Made by a program: the position numbers and the translations under genes. Shown in pieces: positions 45,655 to 58,271 of a stretch of 64,000 nt of DNA. The DNA is from Termitomyces sp. T153 (Eukaryota > Basidiomycota > Agaricomycetes > Agaricales > Lyophyllaceae), in assembly GCA_018296165.2 (NCBI GenBank), contig JACKQL020000090.1, positions 62,001-126,000 on the forward strand, read 5' to 3'. A model generated the notes under the pieces. That model did no database searches and had not been told where the DNA came from. It saw nothing but the letters and a program-made list of their open reading frames with translations. Numbering within the stretch: position 1 is the first letter of the stretch; every line of letters starts with the position of its first letter.

Positions 45655-48600
45655 ATGACTTCTAAACGAAAACGACGCGTATCTCCGTCCTCCAAAGGCC
45701 TTGCTCCAGGAGAAAGGCTTAAACGAAATGTCCTTCCTAGCGACTCACGTTGGGGTTGGGTTGGTATTGAAGTTGACCGAGTCTCGAGCATCACCTCTGA
45801 GCATCTTTTGATATCTTGTGGACTCTCAAAGCGAAACAATCATCCATCGTGCCAGAACAAATATTTTCAAGGAGTCACGGCAGCTCAACTGGTCCGGAAA
45901 CCTATCACGGCGTCTGTCGACGGAGAGCTAGACGACGAGGTCATCGTAATATCTGATGATGAAGGTCATCCTTGTAGCCCCAGGAGTTGCAAATCTAACC
46001 CTAATTGCCTCAATTACCTCGGCCAGGAGAGTTGGGAAGATGGAGGTAAACATTCTTCATCTTTCTCTTCGAATCTGCACTGATCTGTACATCTAGACGA
46101 CGCTTTAAGAGCATTTCTGAAAGCTATCCCTCTCGAACATGACCCTGCCCTCTATACGAGAGAGCCGGGTTTTCCTGTAGGCTTGAAGGTACATCTCTTC
46201 TTAACCATGTCGCAACTTCAGCTCAGGGAAATCAGAATCTGGGTGCCACATGTTACGCCAATGCATCTCTTCAAGGAAGTTATTTTATCATTATAGTAAA
46301 GGAAATGTTTTGAACAGAATCAATCTTGTAGGTGTGGTTTCGCGACTTGGCCTTCAGGTCTGGTGTTTATAGTTGCACACCATCCGACGAATCAAGATCA
46401 AGACATAAGGCTTGTTCTGTTTCTTCGGAAACCTCCCTTACCTTATATGTTATATCTCAGGAGTCTCCAATATTCCAGCTCCAGGTTACTTTCGCTGCCC
46501 TGCAAGAAGGCATTCAGACTTGCTTTAATCCTGCCAAACTTGTTGAAAGCCTACAACTTCGTACTACTGAACAACAAGATGCCCAAGAGTACGCGATTCT
46601 TGAGTTTTCTTCCGAAAACAGTAGTTGATGCAATGAATACAGGTTTTCGAAGCTTTTTATGTCTCATCTCGATGCCGAATTCAAGAAGCAAGCTAATCCT
46701 AGGGTTAAATCACTTGTTACAGATCAGGTAATAGGTCAGATCAACGATCGGCCCCCCTTCTCTTATTTTTCACAGTTCCAAGGCAAACAAATTTACGGAA
46801 CACTTTGCAACAATTGCCAGTATCGGTCTGAAAGGGTTTCCGATTTCTTGGAAATTGAAATCAACCTCAAGGTTATTTCTCCGTCTACACTGTCTTGCTA
46901 CTGTTTACGTGTTGCTTAGAACCACGCAAAATTAGAAGACAGGATTGAAGCCGTACTTGAGCCCGAAACCTTGTCTGGGGACAATCAGTGCGCTGAATTC
47001 CATTTTACCGACTTTCTACATTTGATTTAGGCCTTGAAACTCAGATATTTGTGCCCTCGGTGTGAATCCCTTCAGGATGCTACACGTTATACTGAGTTGA
47101 AAGAGTTACCACCGGTTTTGCATTTCTCGCTGCTCCGCTTCGTATATGACCTTTCTACAATGGAACGCAAAAAATCGAAACATTCTGTCTCGTATCCCAC
47201 GATGCTGGACATGACACCCTTTATGGGGCACAAAGACAACAATCCTTCTAGTAGTAACGCCTCTAATACTAACATGTACGAACTACGCGGTGTTTTACTG
47301 CACAAAGGTTCAAGTGCCCACCATGGGCATTACGAGGCTCAAGTGTTTGACAAGCCGTTCGTCTATTTTCTTCTTCCCTTGAATTTGAAACCTGATAATC
47401 ACATAGAAACAAGTCTTGGTTCCAGTTCAACGATGAAATCGTCACTAAGATCAAAACATTGGGTGAACTTTTGACTCGCAAAGCGATCGTGGTGGATGAC
47501 GATTCCGACGAGAAGTAGGCATAATTAGTTCGTGTTACACATCTATCGCTTATTTATGCCGGACAGTCCACAAGATCAGAGAACAAATGCTAGAAAACGG
47601 CGTCGGATTGAGAGTGAGGATGAGAGGTAAGCAATATTCATCTATCCCTGAGGGTATGTGTTTCTTGAACTATTGTTTCCGGGCAGTTTATCATCAATCA
47701 CAACAAACGAGAAAAGGCCTTTGGAGTATGTCGTTGACCTATCTCAACAGTGACCAAACTGACTGTCCTGAAAATGTAGACACATTACATCCAAGGATGC
47801 CTACATGCTCATTTATGCACGGGCAACCCAATCAACAGGCTCTGCTGTTCCGGATGAGGGCGGAACAAGATCAAACATACTCTGTCCACCCTCAGAGGTT
47901 ATGGAAGTCATCAGTAGCCTCAATGCAGCCCACGATGAAGCCTGCGAGATATATAATAAGAAGTGCGAGTTCATGCAACCGAAAATGTTTTATTTTTGCT
48001 AAATAACATCAGACGAGAGCTTGTGAAGGCCCGATTCAATGAGAGGCGAAAGAGAGTAATGGACATTTATCAAAATTGGACCGCTAATTCCTCCGATACA
48101 GTGAGTATTGCCCGGCATGTTAAATGAAGCTCAAGTTTTTCCAGGATAGCATTCTCGTGAGCCGCCAGGCGCTATCCACCTGGCTCTCGCAACACCAGGA
48201 AGACTTCGCCAGGGTGATTGCTTCGGACAAGTCGAACGAAAACAATCAAAGGAAAATCGTGATATTGAACGATATCATGTGTGTCCATGGTGCAGTCGAT
48301 TCTGGCAAGGCTGGAAATATCAAACGATTAAATCGTGTATGTCTTGCATGCACTCCCCTGTCAGATTGATTGACCAATAGATATATTAATAGGCAGCTTA
48401 TCTAGATATCGTAAATAACACCGGCTGGGACTTTGAACCACAATTTACATTGTCCGACATTTGTGTTGAATGCATTCAACAATCTTTCATAGGTGACCAT
48501 GTTTCCTCTTTGGAAAAACAACAGCTTATGGCGTTAGAGCACTTGTACCAAACAGAGCACCCACGATTAGTGGCACGTTTTGACCGGATCTCAGAGGTAG

Positions 48601-50196
48601 CTTTCGATTGCGCAGGCTTTTGGATATCAAAACCTTGGGTGAAGGGTACGTGATACATGTTTGTGGCGCAAATATTATGCCTACGCCCTAGCACAGATTG
48701 GAGGTTGACCAAGCCCAAGATGCACGTTGTATCTCATGGAGATCCAGCTCCTGACTCTGGTGATTTTGCTGCTGATGTTCTTTGTGAGCATGGTGGCTTG
48801 TCGCTCAATACCACTTCCCGTCGCAGGATATCGGTCGAAGTGAGAAAAGGCTTTTACTTTTTACTTTTCCAAAAATCAACCTAATTTGTCTATGCAAAGG
48901 CTGCAGAACTCTTGCAGAACATATACCCCTCATGGAATCCTTTGCCGACGAGCTCTGAGTTATGTCCCGTGTGTGATGCTCACGTCCACATTTCGAAGGG
49001 AAACAAACGTGAATTACGAAAACAGGCTGAAGACGAGAAGGTTTGAAGGGCACTGGGGTTTGTCGTTGTATCATTTCACTAACTGCCGTCCTAGGCCAAA
49101 CTCAGGAACTTTCATGAACAATTATTGTCCGTAAATAGTTTTCTGACCGACAACGTATCTTGTGCTGTCATACCCATCGATTTCGCCAAAAAATGGAAGA
49201 AATGGCTCGAGCGTCCCACTGACTGCCCTCGACCCGAACGTGTCGACAACACTTGCTTTATATGCAAGCACGACATGCTCGTATTCGATCCCAATGTGCC
49301 CAACGAGCTTGAGTCGTCCGCTCTTCTTGTTCTCAAGAGCGACTGGGATATTTTGGAGTCGTTGTGAGTGGCCCCAGCTCGTGTTTAGATATCGGCCAAC
49401 ACCTCATTGTTGTCAAGATATCCAGCAGGACCATTGATCACCGTAAGAAGAGAGAATCAAGAGAGCAGCCCCTCAAGCGTAGACGTCTACACCCACAATC
49501 CTCTCGTGTGTGTGGATTGTCGTATGCGAAGGTGATCCTTTTGCCAGCATTCTTTTGTGATTCTAATGTAGAAAAAAATATTCAGGAAGAAGGAGTGGAC
49601 GTCGACGTATATCACCATCCGTCTGGGAGGCTCGACAAACAAGGGGCAGGAGCTCGAGGACTCAAAGAAAAGCCTAGTTCACTCTGTCTCAGGTGCGCGA
49701 CAATCACGACGCCTGCGTCAAATTAGAGAACTCGGGGAGAAGCGTCGGTTGATAATTTCAAAGTTCACGACCGTCAAGGAAATCAAAGTGATGGTACGTA
49801 TACATTGTGATTTCGTACAGACGAAGGCTACACTTGATTACTGGACAGGTACAAGAAGAACTCGATATCCCTACCATTTGCCAACGACTTTTTCATCATG
49901 GCAAAGAACTTAATGACAACGCGGCTACTATGAAATCCCTAGAGATCTTTGCCGATGATATCTTGGATCTGAGGCGGGAAAACGAGGCTGTAGAACTTGA
50001 CTCTGACTCGGAGGTGGAACCTCGAGACGAAGGCAGGGGATTTGACGGCACTCTGCTTGGGAGTTCTGGATCAGTTGATCAAACCACTACTTTGCTGCCT
50101 TCTGATAGCAACGAACAAAAATCTTGCAGCGCATGCACTTTCTCGAACCAAATCGGCGCACTTAGTTGTACAATCTGCGATACAATCTTCACTTAA
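45655..50196 (+). CDS. USP48-like ubiquitin C-terminal hydrolase with ubiquitin-like and NZF domains
   Basis: Large deubiquitinase of the USP/UCH2 class. The catalytic Cys box is GLKNLGATCYANASLQ (across introns near 46180-46340) and the His box is LLHKGSSAHHGHYEAQV. Zinc-knuckle pairs are visible in TLCNNCQYRS and YLCPRCESLQ. RTTEQQDAQEF and SKDAYMLIYARA complete the fold. After a basic linker (RKRRRIESEDE) come regions that look like DUSP repeats (WISKPWVKDWRLTKPKM, CEHGGLSL). The C-terminus has a ubiquitin-like domain (KEIKVMVQEELDIPTICQRL, HHGKELNDNAATMKSL) and ends in a RanBP2-type finger, CSACTFSNQIGALSCTIC. This order resembles USP48/UBP26, which act on ubiquitinated chromatin proteins. 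About 20 introns; several exon edges in the middle are approximate. Confidence 0.88.
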
Positions 50197-50386
50197 TGAT
50201 GATACATACCATAAGGAAAACCCTACGTATAACCTATATGTAGTCGACAAATTGTACATTAATACCTGTCTATATCTTCGTAGAGACAGGGTTGAAATGG
50301 TCATCAAAGTCCCATTTATATCCTAGGAATACTACACTAAGCAGCCCCGAAAGAGAAACCCCAAAAGTTAAAAAGAGAGAAGAGTT

Positions 50387-53300
50387 TTACACGTATTCAG
50401 ACACCGAAGGAAGAGAATAGGTGAGGTTCTTGTGCATTATGCGAGAAGTCACTACATTGGTAAAGGGGTGTGCTGGCTGAGCAACCGGCAGAAGTTCAGT
50501 GGATGTCCGTGATCTAAGTATTGAAGTCGCAGCCACCATGATGTCGACTTCTGTGGAATCACTTCCTTGCTGTTTCACAGCAGCCGCAATGGCACCCTGT
50601 GTGGCGTCAGATAATTCCATTACTGTCACACTTTTTATTGCCACCATTTCTGATTGCGGTGGCGGGATGACGGTACCGCACGCTACAGCCCTATCAGCAA
50701 TAACTTGATGAGCCGCCTGTATGACAACATTCTGAGCCGCGACGGCCAGCATGCGACTTGGAAGAGGGTTGTCATTAAAATGGGCGATAGCTTTGTCATA
50801 AGCAGTCACAGAGTGCTCGAGCACCTCTTTCTGCTTGACAAGTTCTTGTAGGTCCTCCGGTGGAGATTGAGAAATCTGCGACTGAGCTTCCTCCGTAACA
50901 CGTTGGGCGACACTTTGTAGCACGCGGATTACACGAGTATCTGCCGATTCGGGCGAGGGTCCCCTCGCAGGCAAAGGGCGAAGTTTTGCTCTATGTACAT
51001 AACAGGGTCAGAAACGGCATTAGGTTATGGGTAATTTCTGCTTTTGGTTGCGGACAACTGACCGGGGAACCCCTTGAAAGAGGACGGAGTCACTCGTGCT
51101 TCGCCTGGGAGGATCGCCGGCTAACGAAGGTCGCCGGGAACGGGTGGCGGTGATAGTTTCAATCGAATCAACAGGCGCTACAGTGATCTGGAATGTATGC
51201 GAGAGCTGTCCTTCTTGTCCGTCAAGGTTAAACTAAGAGAAAAGGTCAACTACTCAATGAAAATGATGCGTTGGATGACACACCTTGGCGTCGACAGTGA
51301 TGCGACAGTCCTCGGCATCTGGGGGCGGGACACCAGAGATGACTCCGTCATTCCAAGACAACCACAAAGGAAGCGATGGTGAACTGTAGGACACAGGTAC
51401 ATTTTGCCACGAGGCTTGCGGATCCCAAACATGTGGTGCCCATGACCACTTGAGACCCACATAGGCAACGGGAGGAGGAGTTCCAGCCAATTTACGATGG
51501 AAAGGGCGAAATTCCCATTTGCCATCTCCGAGCTTTTTGGCTTCGATGTTCCAGATATGATTCCCTTTTGATTTTGCTTTTTTTCCGTCCTCATTAAAGC
51601 GGAGAATGTACTGCTGCCGCCAAAGATAGTTCCGAATCTGAACAAAGTGAGAGCAGGCGGAGGAATCGCCTCAAGAAACACACCTTTTTCATTGGAATCT
51701 TTTCTTCTGGATATCCACGGCTAGCGAGCTAAAACTGCAATGAGCACGGAAATAGAACGAAGGACATTACTGACTTCTTCAAGAAAAGCCATTGTGAACG
51801 CCTGAATGCGAAATTTGAAAGGGCGGAAATCTAGAGATTCATCAAGTCGCTGCATTTTTTTCGCCATCAATCTCTGGTGGATGGGCTCTCCCTTTGCATC
51901 CGTGGCATCCACTAGGATAAAATTAGGATATACCGATTGACGTGATAATCAGCGGCGTACAATTAGAACAGATCCTGTTCAGGAATTCGAAAAATATACG
52001 GTCGACATCGGAACGATATTCTTGCGGAACGTCGGAGCCGGTTGACAGGTTTACGGGACTGTCAGATGACTATAATGAGATAGGGTGAGCCTCTTTGACA
52101 ATGATATGATAAACTTGGTAACACGTACTTGATGTATATTTTTGGAAGCGGTTTCGTCATCTTCTTCGTCTTCGTCCTCGTTGTCCTCCGCGGGCGAATT
52201 CTGACTTGTGCTGGGCACACTATGCGGCAGTCGATCTGAAATCGCCGACGAAGTTGATGATAAGGATGATCCAGATCCAGGAGGCTCAGAATTCGAAAAC
52301 CAAGACGAAGGGTTTACCTGAGAAGGGATTTTAATCGAAGTACGAGAACCAAGAATATTCGGCCAGCTCCCGGCTGCTGCTTCCATATACCACGCATTTG
52401 GGTATGTCCCATTGATCGAGCCTGAGCGAGACATTCTGCCAATAGGGGGGCTGATGGACGTGGAAGCGATCGTCGGAGCTATAACTGGCAGTGATGTCTG
52501 CTGCATGGGTAAAGAGGTGAAAGGATCCATCATGCTACTAGTGGCAGCAGGGGGAGTTGACGGCACTGCATTTCCACCAAGGGAGCCTGAAGACAAAGAG
52601 TGATGATGCCGAGTAGGGATTACCGAGTCGGACCATGAGGTATGCATTCCTGGAAACGTGGGAGGTGCAGCAGGGACTGAGCTAGGAACAGTAGTGAGTG
52701 GAGGGGCGGCAAATTCGACGGGTGAGGATAGAGGTGGCGTAGACAATGGGAAGGTGCCAGACTTGTTAGGGCTGAATTGTCCCGGAGGAGAGAATGTCGT
52801 TGATGGTGTTTGTGGCTGAGATGAGGATAATTGAGTCTGCTGTGGGTGGGAAACACCACCAAAATTGAAAGGAGGGGTCGGAACGGCTGGCGGGGTATGT
52901 AAATTGAGTGGAATATCGTCTTGAGGTTCCCTTTTGGGTGCTTTTACATTGCGCGTTTCTTCCAGCTCGGATGCACATCTTTTCCTAGGATGATCGGGCA
53001 TTATCAGATTTTCAGGTAAAACTAGATTCATGTGTGGTGCACAGCTAGGAATAGGAAGTGGAGTAAAGTGTGTTGAGCTGACGGAAACTGAAGGAGGAAC
53101 GATGTGTGTTGAGCTGGTGGAAACAGAAGGGGATGTGATGTGTATTGGATTAGCAGGAACCGGAGGCGATGCATAGTCTAGAGGGCTGTCCTTGGACTCC
53201 TGAGCGATTCCAGGTGATTGCAGTGGTACATACGGAGTAGAGGCAGCAGAGTTAGTAATCACCAGCAATTCTGAAAATTGCTGCGCGGCTTCGTTAATTT

Positions 53301-54124
53301 TTTGGTGCAAGATGTCAATACTAGAACCCGTTTCCAAGTCTTGCCGTTGGTGTATCATGGCACGTGCGTGCTTCGCAGTTTGTTCAATACTACCGTAGAA
53401 TCAATCAGCGAAGGCCAGTAAACAAGGTACAATGGACTTACCTTTCCAGTATGTTTTCAACAGCAACAACTGTTTCAGCTTCAGCCTTGGGGAACGCATC
53501 TTCCTGTATCACGACCGTCGACTTTGTAGGAAGAAACGGCAAACCAGCTGCCGCGGGGGGGGCACCCATGTACGAAGAAACCGGTGGGACAGACGTATTC
53601 GCTCGACTAAGGTTGGTCACAACGGTAGACTGATCCAGAGACGAGGCGGCCGCGATGCCATACGACGCGGTGTTATGGACAGAAGGTGATGTAACCTGTC
53701 CTGATGAGCTAGGCAAAGGGTGAGTCATTTCAAGGCTCATAGGCGGTGCCATCGCAAAAGAATCAATGGTGGGCATGTCAGATAAGAAAGCGGGAGGGTC
53801 TGGTGATATGAGTGAGGCTGGTGCGACTTCTATGAAAGCTGGAGGCTGGGGAAGTTGGGGGATAGGGATGTGCATGGGGGTCGCGAGGATGATAGGCGGA
53901 TCAGGGATGGTCGAAAAGACAGGGGCATTTTGCTGCATCAACTGAGATGCGACGGGGGACGTTTGTAGCGTGCTCGGAGGTGCGGGAATAAAACTGGGAT
54001 CCAAGCTCTTTGTATGTCGTAAGATTGGTGTTGTATCCATCGCACCGGAATCCCCGTTCTGGATGCCTTGGTGGTGGTACTGGACAGTGTCCATCACGGT
54101 TTCAGGGGCGTAGTTTTGAATCAA
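50387..54124 (-). CDS. Large Ser/Pro-rich protein with a conserved central domain, function unknown
   Basis: About 1,000 residues, mostly disordered Pro/Ser/Thr-rich sequence. Exon 1 (54124 down to about 53438) is very Pro-rich. After an intron, SIEQTAKHARAMIHQRQDLE starts a short helix, followed by about 300 disordered residues with a basic patch (PRKRCASELEETRNVKAPKR). The ordered part is near 51250-51900: DESLDFRPFKFRIQAFTMAF, ARQGYPEEKIPMKKIRNYLW, RQQYILRFNEDGKKAKSKGN, HIWNIEAKKLGDGKWEFRPF, YVGLKWSWAPHVWDPQASWQ. I believe similar proteins occur in other Agaricomycetes but know no named domain or role. The C-terminal region is helical (VLQSVAQRVTEEAQSQISQS). Nuclear location would fit the basic patches. 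This is inference only. Confidence 0.72.
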
Positions 54125-54650
54125 TGGTGCCCAGACAGAAGCGACTCCTTATAGTGGCTAAGGAACAGAAGAGGGCGCCAATGTAATACGCTGGGATCAA
54201 GACGATCGATTGGAGAACGTGGATTAAGGATAGAGGTCGATCTCGAGGTAATGAGAAATCGATGTTGGACTGGAATGAGATGCACGCGGCCAGACCGCGA
54301 TGGGCCTCCGCAGAAGTAGGAAAATGAAGGGGAAGGTTTCGAATGGGAGGGGTTTGAAACGAGAGCAGGCAGGATTTAAATACTGTCGTCCAGAATGGCG
54401 GGGAAGAAAAGAAATGGACAAGTGGAGAGGATGCAGTCTAAATGTCAACCAAGACTCGAGCTCTAGATATCTTGAGCTCAAGGTCTGTTAAGCTCAAATC
54501 CAAACGAGCTCTCTCCGTCGTCACAAATGTCACACCCGCGACCCTATTCAATCGGCCAAGGCACTGCCTCGTTGCAGCTGCAAGCCATACCAATTACAGA
54601 GTGCCTATTGTACACTGGCCACTGCGAGGAGCCTACTATGAACACTTCAA
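54125..54650. other. Intergenic region upstream of the Ser/Pro-rich gene
   Basis: 526 bp between the start of the Ser/Pro-rich gene and the LUC7 stop, both on the minus strand. It contains AGCTC-rich partial palindromes around 54448-54512. There is no recognisable gene. It probably holds the promoter. Confidence 0.4.
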
Positions 54651-55960
54651 CTAATACCGTCGTCTCCCGGGACTCCGAGACCGTTCCCTGTCCCGCCGCC
54701 GATCACTAGAAACACTGTCAGTCCTGCGCACAAGACTCCAAGCTGGATAAACTCACTCGTAACGAGACGACGAATGCCTCTCATACCCACGATCACGATC
54801 ACCTCGTTCCCGTTCCCGATATTCTTCGCCTCCGCGCGACGACCGATAATCCCCACCAGCACGAGTGCCTGCAGATGCTGTACCACCGGTCACAGAAGTA
54901 ACCGTCGCACTTTGGGGAGCCATTTTCCGTTTTTCACGCTCCTCTTTAAACTTCGCGAGCATATTGCGCAACTCGTGGTATCCCAAATGCATCTAAAGTA
55001 GTCTTGTAGTTTCTGAAGTAGTCGGCGAAAATCCCGTCAGACTCACCTTGCCACCAAAATGATCGGCTAACCGGCGGTCGGAATCGAGGACGGACAGGTA
55101 GGCACCACAAACATCGCAGACTCGCAGTTTTTGGTGACCTGAGGCGCCTGACGTGTCCGTCAATTGTTGCAACTCTCGCTTCAGAAGATTCAGCAGGAGC
55201 ATCAAGAAGAGACACCGTTTGCACACACACCTCTTTATCAGCCTTCTCGCTTTTCAATGCTTCAATGGCCGCCATTTCCCTCATTGATTCCTCAACCTTG
55301 CCCTGTTCACCTAGATGATTATAAGCATAGAATACATCACAAGTCCATAGAACATACCAAGTGCCTCAATCTTCTCCGTCCCTCCCTGAATAGCCAACTC
55401 AATCTCCGCAATCTCCCTCATCTGTCAGAAGATGATATCATGAGCAATTTTCTTACAGCACAGCCATGAAGCATGTACCAGGTTGGTAGTTTTCGCGTTC
55501 TCCTCGGGCGTCTTTTCTAGTCGACGATGGGCAGCGCGTATCCTGCGGTCACACTCATCGACGAATGCGAATATATTTGATTCGTATTCCATCTGAAAGC
55601 GGTTGAATATCGGGTCATTCGGATTGGCCTCTTTTGCAGCCAGGTATTCCGTTTTCAAACGCTCCGTATGTGATTTCGGACATGCACCGAGGTCCATTTT
55701 CTATCACGTTTTCATAATTGAGCCATGAGGATGAGCTATATGTTATCGTACGTACCGTATTCGTAAACAGAGCATGCGGACAGGTGCCACATAGGAAATT
55801 CCTGCAGACCTTTTCGTCGGACCAAACCAGATTAGCATTGGCTACGCCCATGGCTTCTGGACCCATCATTTGCTATGAGGCTTCAGATAAACAGTTCCTA
55901 CAAGAGATTGAAAATGAATACCTCTAGCAGCTTCCGCTGCATTTCCGCGAGACGACCCAT
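54651..55960 (-). CDS. LUC7: U1 snRNP-associated splicing factor Luc7
   Basis: Luc7-family protein that helps U1 snRNP select 5' splice sites. Start MGRLAEMQRKLLE, then an intron, QMMGPEAMG and VWSDEKVCRNFLCGTCPHAL. FTNT joins across an intron to KMDLGACPKSHTERLKTEY, giving the first (C3H-type) zinc finger. A long helical part follows (IFAFVDECDRRIRAAHRRLE, MREMAAIEALKSEKADKE). The second finger is KLRVCDVCGAYLSVLDSDRR, then LADHFGGKMHLGYHELRNML. The C-terminus is Arg/Glu/Asp/Ser-rich and ends ERSRSPGRRRY, a short RS-like tail. The stop is at 54651. About seven introns. The family call is secure. Yeast LUC7 versus mammalian LUC7L-type paralogy is not resolved. Confidence 0.94.
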
Positions 55961-56383
55961 TTTTGCAGCCTGATGCAACGAGACAGTTTTGACGTTGTCG
56001 CGGTTCAACAACTTAGTAGTGTTTGCTCCGCAGTGTTGTGGCAAATAACAACTCGAGTTTACTATCTAATAAGCATATGCCAATTTCTTTTCCCTCGTCT
56101 TCCTTGCTGCGCAATTATGCTGCCAAATATATTGAATTTTTCGGAAAGTCACCTTAATCGTGGATGTGAACCAGTTCGGTACTTATACTAACAAACAACA
56201 GTAGAATATTTATTTTACAGTATGGTACAGTTACCTGAGGTGAATACTACTGCTAATGGCAAGAATAGAGTATTTATGTACGTGAAATGCGCCGAAAAGG
56301 ATCATTTGGTTCCAAGAATTATGACTTCGAGATAGAATAGCTCACATGCAAAGGGGTATAAGTATAAGGCCAGACCTGAGCAT
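55961..56383. other. Intergenic region upstream of LUC7
   Basis: 423 bp, A/T-rich, between the LUC7 start and the stop of the next minus-strand gene. No coding or RNA feature was recognised. Confidence 0.4.
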
Positions 56384-58123
56384 TCAGCGCATCGCTGCAG
56401 ATGCGCTTGGTCCACGACCACGACCACGGCCACGTCCGCGTCCACGTCCACGTCCATTGACCCTGCCCCGGCCGGCTCCTTGACTTCCTGTTTTATGGAC
56501 GGGCTCTGTTCCTATCCGGACGAAGTTCTTCGAATGCGACGAGGCTTGTTCTTTTTCCTTCTGGAAGCTTGTACTTTGCTGACCAAACTCTCCGTAATGT
56601 GCAAGCAACCGTTTGATATCTCTGATCTCTTTTATTTTAGTAGGTGCTCTCTTGGCGAGGTTCTCTTCTTCAATGACGAAGCCTTCCCAAACGGAATTCA
56701 TGACCTCCTTGCTGACAAGCTTCTTATCAAGGATCATCCAAACAACTTCTGGTTCGAGAGATTCAACAGCGAGGGACAAAAGAGAAATCGAACACGGCGG
56801 GTCATATATCTTTGCCGTATCGGCATTGGGTGGATGTTCGTCAAAGAAGTAAGAGACAACGGAGAGGCACCCGCGCTGGAGAGCGACATGGAAGGCAGTA
56901 AGTCCGGCCGAGTCTCTCTCTTCGGGCTCAGCACCTACTTGATGTCAGTTGAAACACTGTAGAAAGATGTGTGTTGTTACCATGGCCGTCTAGCCATCTC
57001 ACTAGACCATGATCACCATGCCTGGCGGCAATGTGTAACAATGTCTCCCGAGGATCGGTCGGTGCTACCTCAACGAAGTCGTGGCAGTCATCCTTCACTT
57101 CTCCACCGGCAGCATCGACATGCTCCCCCCATACACCCTGTTCTACTCGCTTTACGTTTCCTTTTCTTGCGGCTGCAAAGATGGCCGACCGAAGTTTCTG
57201 ACTAGCTTTTTGCCGTTTCCGTATGGTTTCTATGTCCTTCTGACGCTGTGTTTCGGCTGCCGCTTTCTTGTCGGAGTTTTTGATCTTCTGACGTTCTTCT
57301 GCTTCGCGGCGTTCTAGGTTGCATCAATCAAGGAAAAACATAGTCATGTGAACACTCGTGACTATGAAATACCTTGTTCGCGTTCGAATTCCCTTCTTGC
57401 CTTAAGTTGCAGTCTCTCCCTTCTCCTGCGTTCTTCGCCGGCTTTCTGATCGTCCAGATGTTTTTGAATCCGCGCTTGATGTTGTTCAGGAGGTTCCTCT
57501 TCTCTTCGAGGTTTGGATTTGTGGGCACCTTCAAAAAAATAAAGTAGGATGCATTTAGCATGTAGAATTAACAATCAGGCAAACAGGGAAAAAAAGACAC
57601 ACGTGCATAAAACGCGTGTTCTTCGCCTCGCATGACCATTTCAAACAGGTGTCTGAAAAAAACGAAAAAAAAAAATCATTGTCTCAGCAATTCAAGAGGT
57701 TTGACAGCAGACTTAGATACGCAACGCACCTATATAATTCAAACAGACGTTCTTCGTCTTCCCAGTCATCAGTATAATCAGAATCGTCAGAGTTGCCATC
57801 GTTGTCAAGGTGCTTTAGCAAAACCCTGTATGCTTCGCTAATTTTCTGGAATTGTTGAGTAGCATTAGGGTCGTCTGGATTCTTGTCTGGATGAATGCGC
57901 AAAGAAAGCTAAAGATAATATTTGAATCAATTGATTATGCGTGAAAATCGTCCAACTTGCCTTCTTGTACGCGCTTTTGATTACTTCAAGTGGAGCACCC
58001 TATCCGATAGAGGTATTTGTTCAATGAGGTCAAGCAACCGAGATTTATTTTTACCTCTTCAAGTTCCAAAACAGCATATGCCTCGGAGACACCGTGAGGC
58101 TTTTGAGGCCGAACAAAAGGCAT
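56384..58123 (-). CDS. J-domain protein with coiled coil, ankyrin repeats and Arg-Gly tail
   Basis: Hsp40-type co-chaperone with an unusual layout. The N-terminal J domain (residues about 10-75) reads [55 protein letters not shown], with the HPD motif intact. An acidic spacer ([18 protein letters not shown]) precedes a long Arg/Glu/Lys-rich helix. Ankyrin-like repeats follow: [80 protein letters not shown]. The last 30 residues are an alternating Gly-Arg run ([12 protein letters not shown]) that could bind RNA. The intron after SAYKK has a GC donor in ideal context (AAG/GCAAGT) at about 57962. The ATG at 58123 gives [12 protein letters not shown]. Divergent from BCS1. Ankyrin boundaries are by eye. 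Confidence 0.82.
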
Positions 58124-58271
58124 ACTGTGAGAGCTGTAAGCTGTTTAAAAAACAAATTGCGGGGGATAAACAACGTGTCTTCAGGCAGCGGGACGCGAAA
58201 AATTCGTTACGCGACGCGTTCCGGATCCCGCTGCCGCTCAGGCTGGTTTTTTTGGTATGCGGCATTGGATC
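58124..58271. promoter_or_regulatory. Divergent promoter, J-domain gene / BCS1
   Basis: 148 bp between two divergent start codons. It contains TTACGCGACGCGTTCC with an ACGCGT core at 58214-58219, related to the motif upstream of CHMP7, TAF7 and GAA1. Confidence 0.5.
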
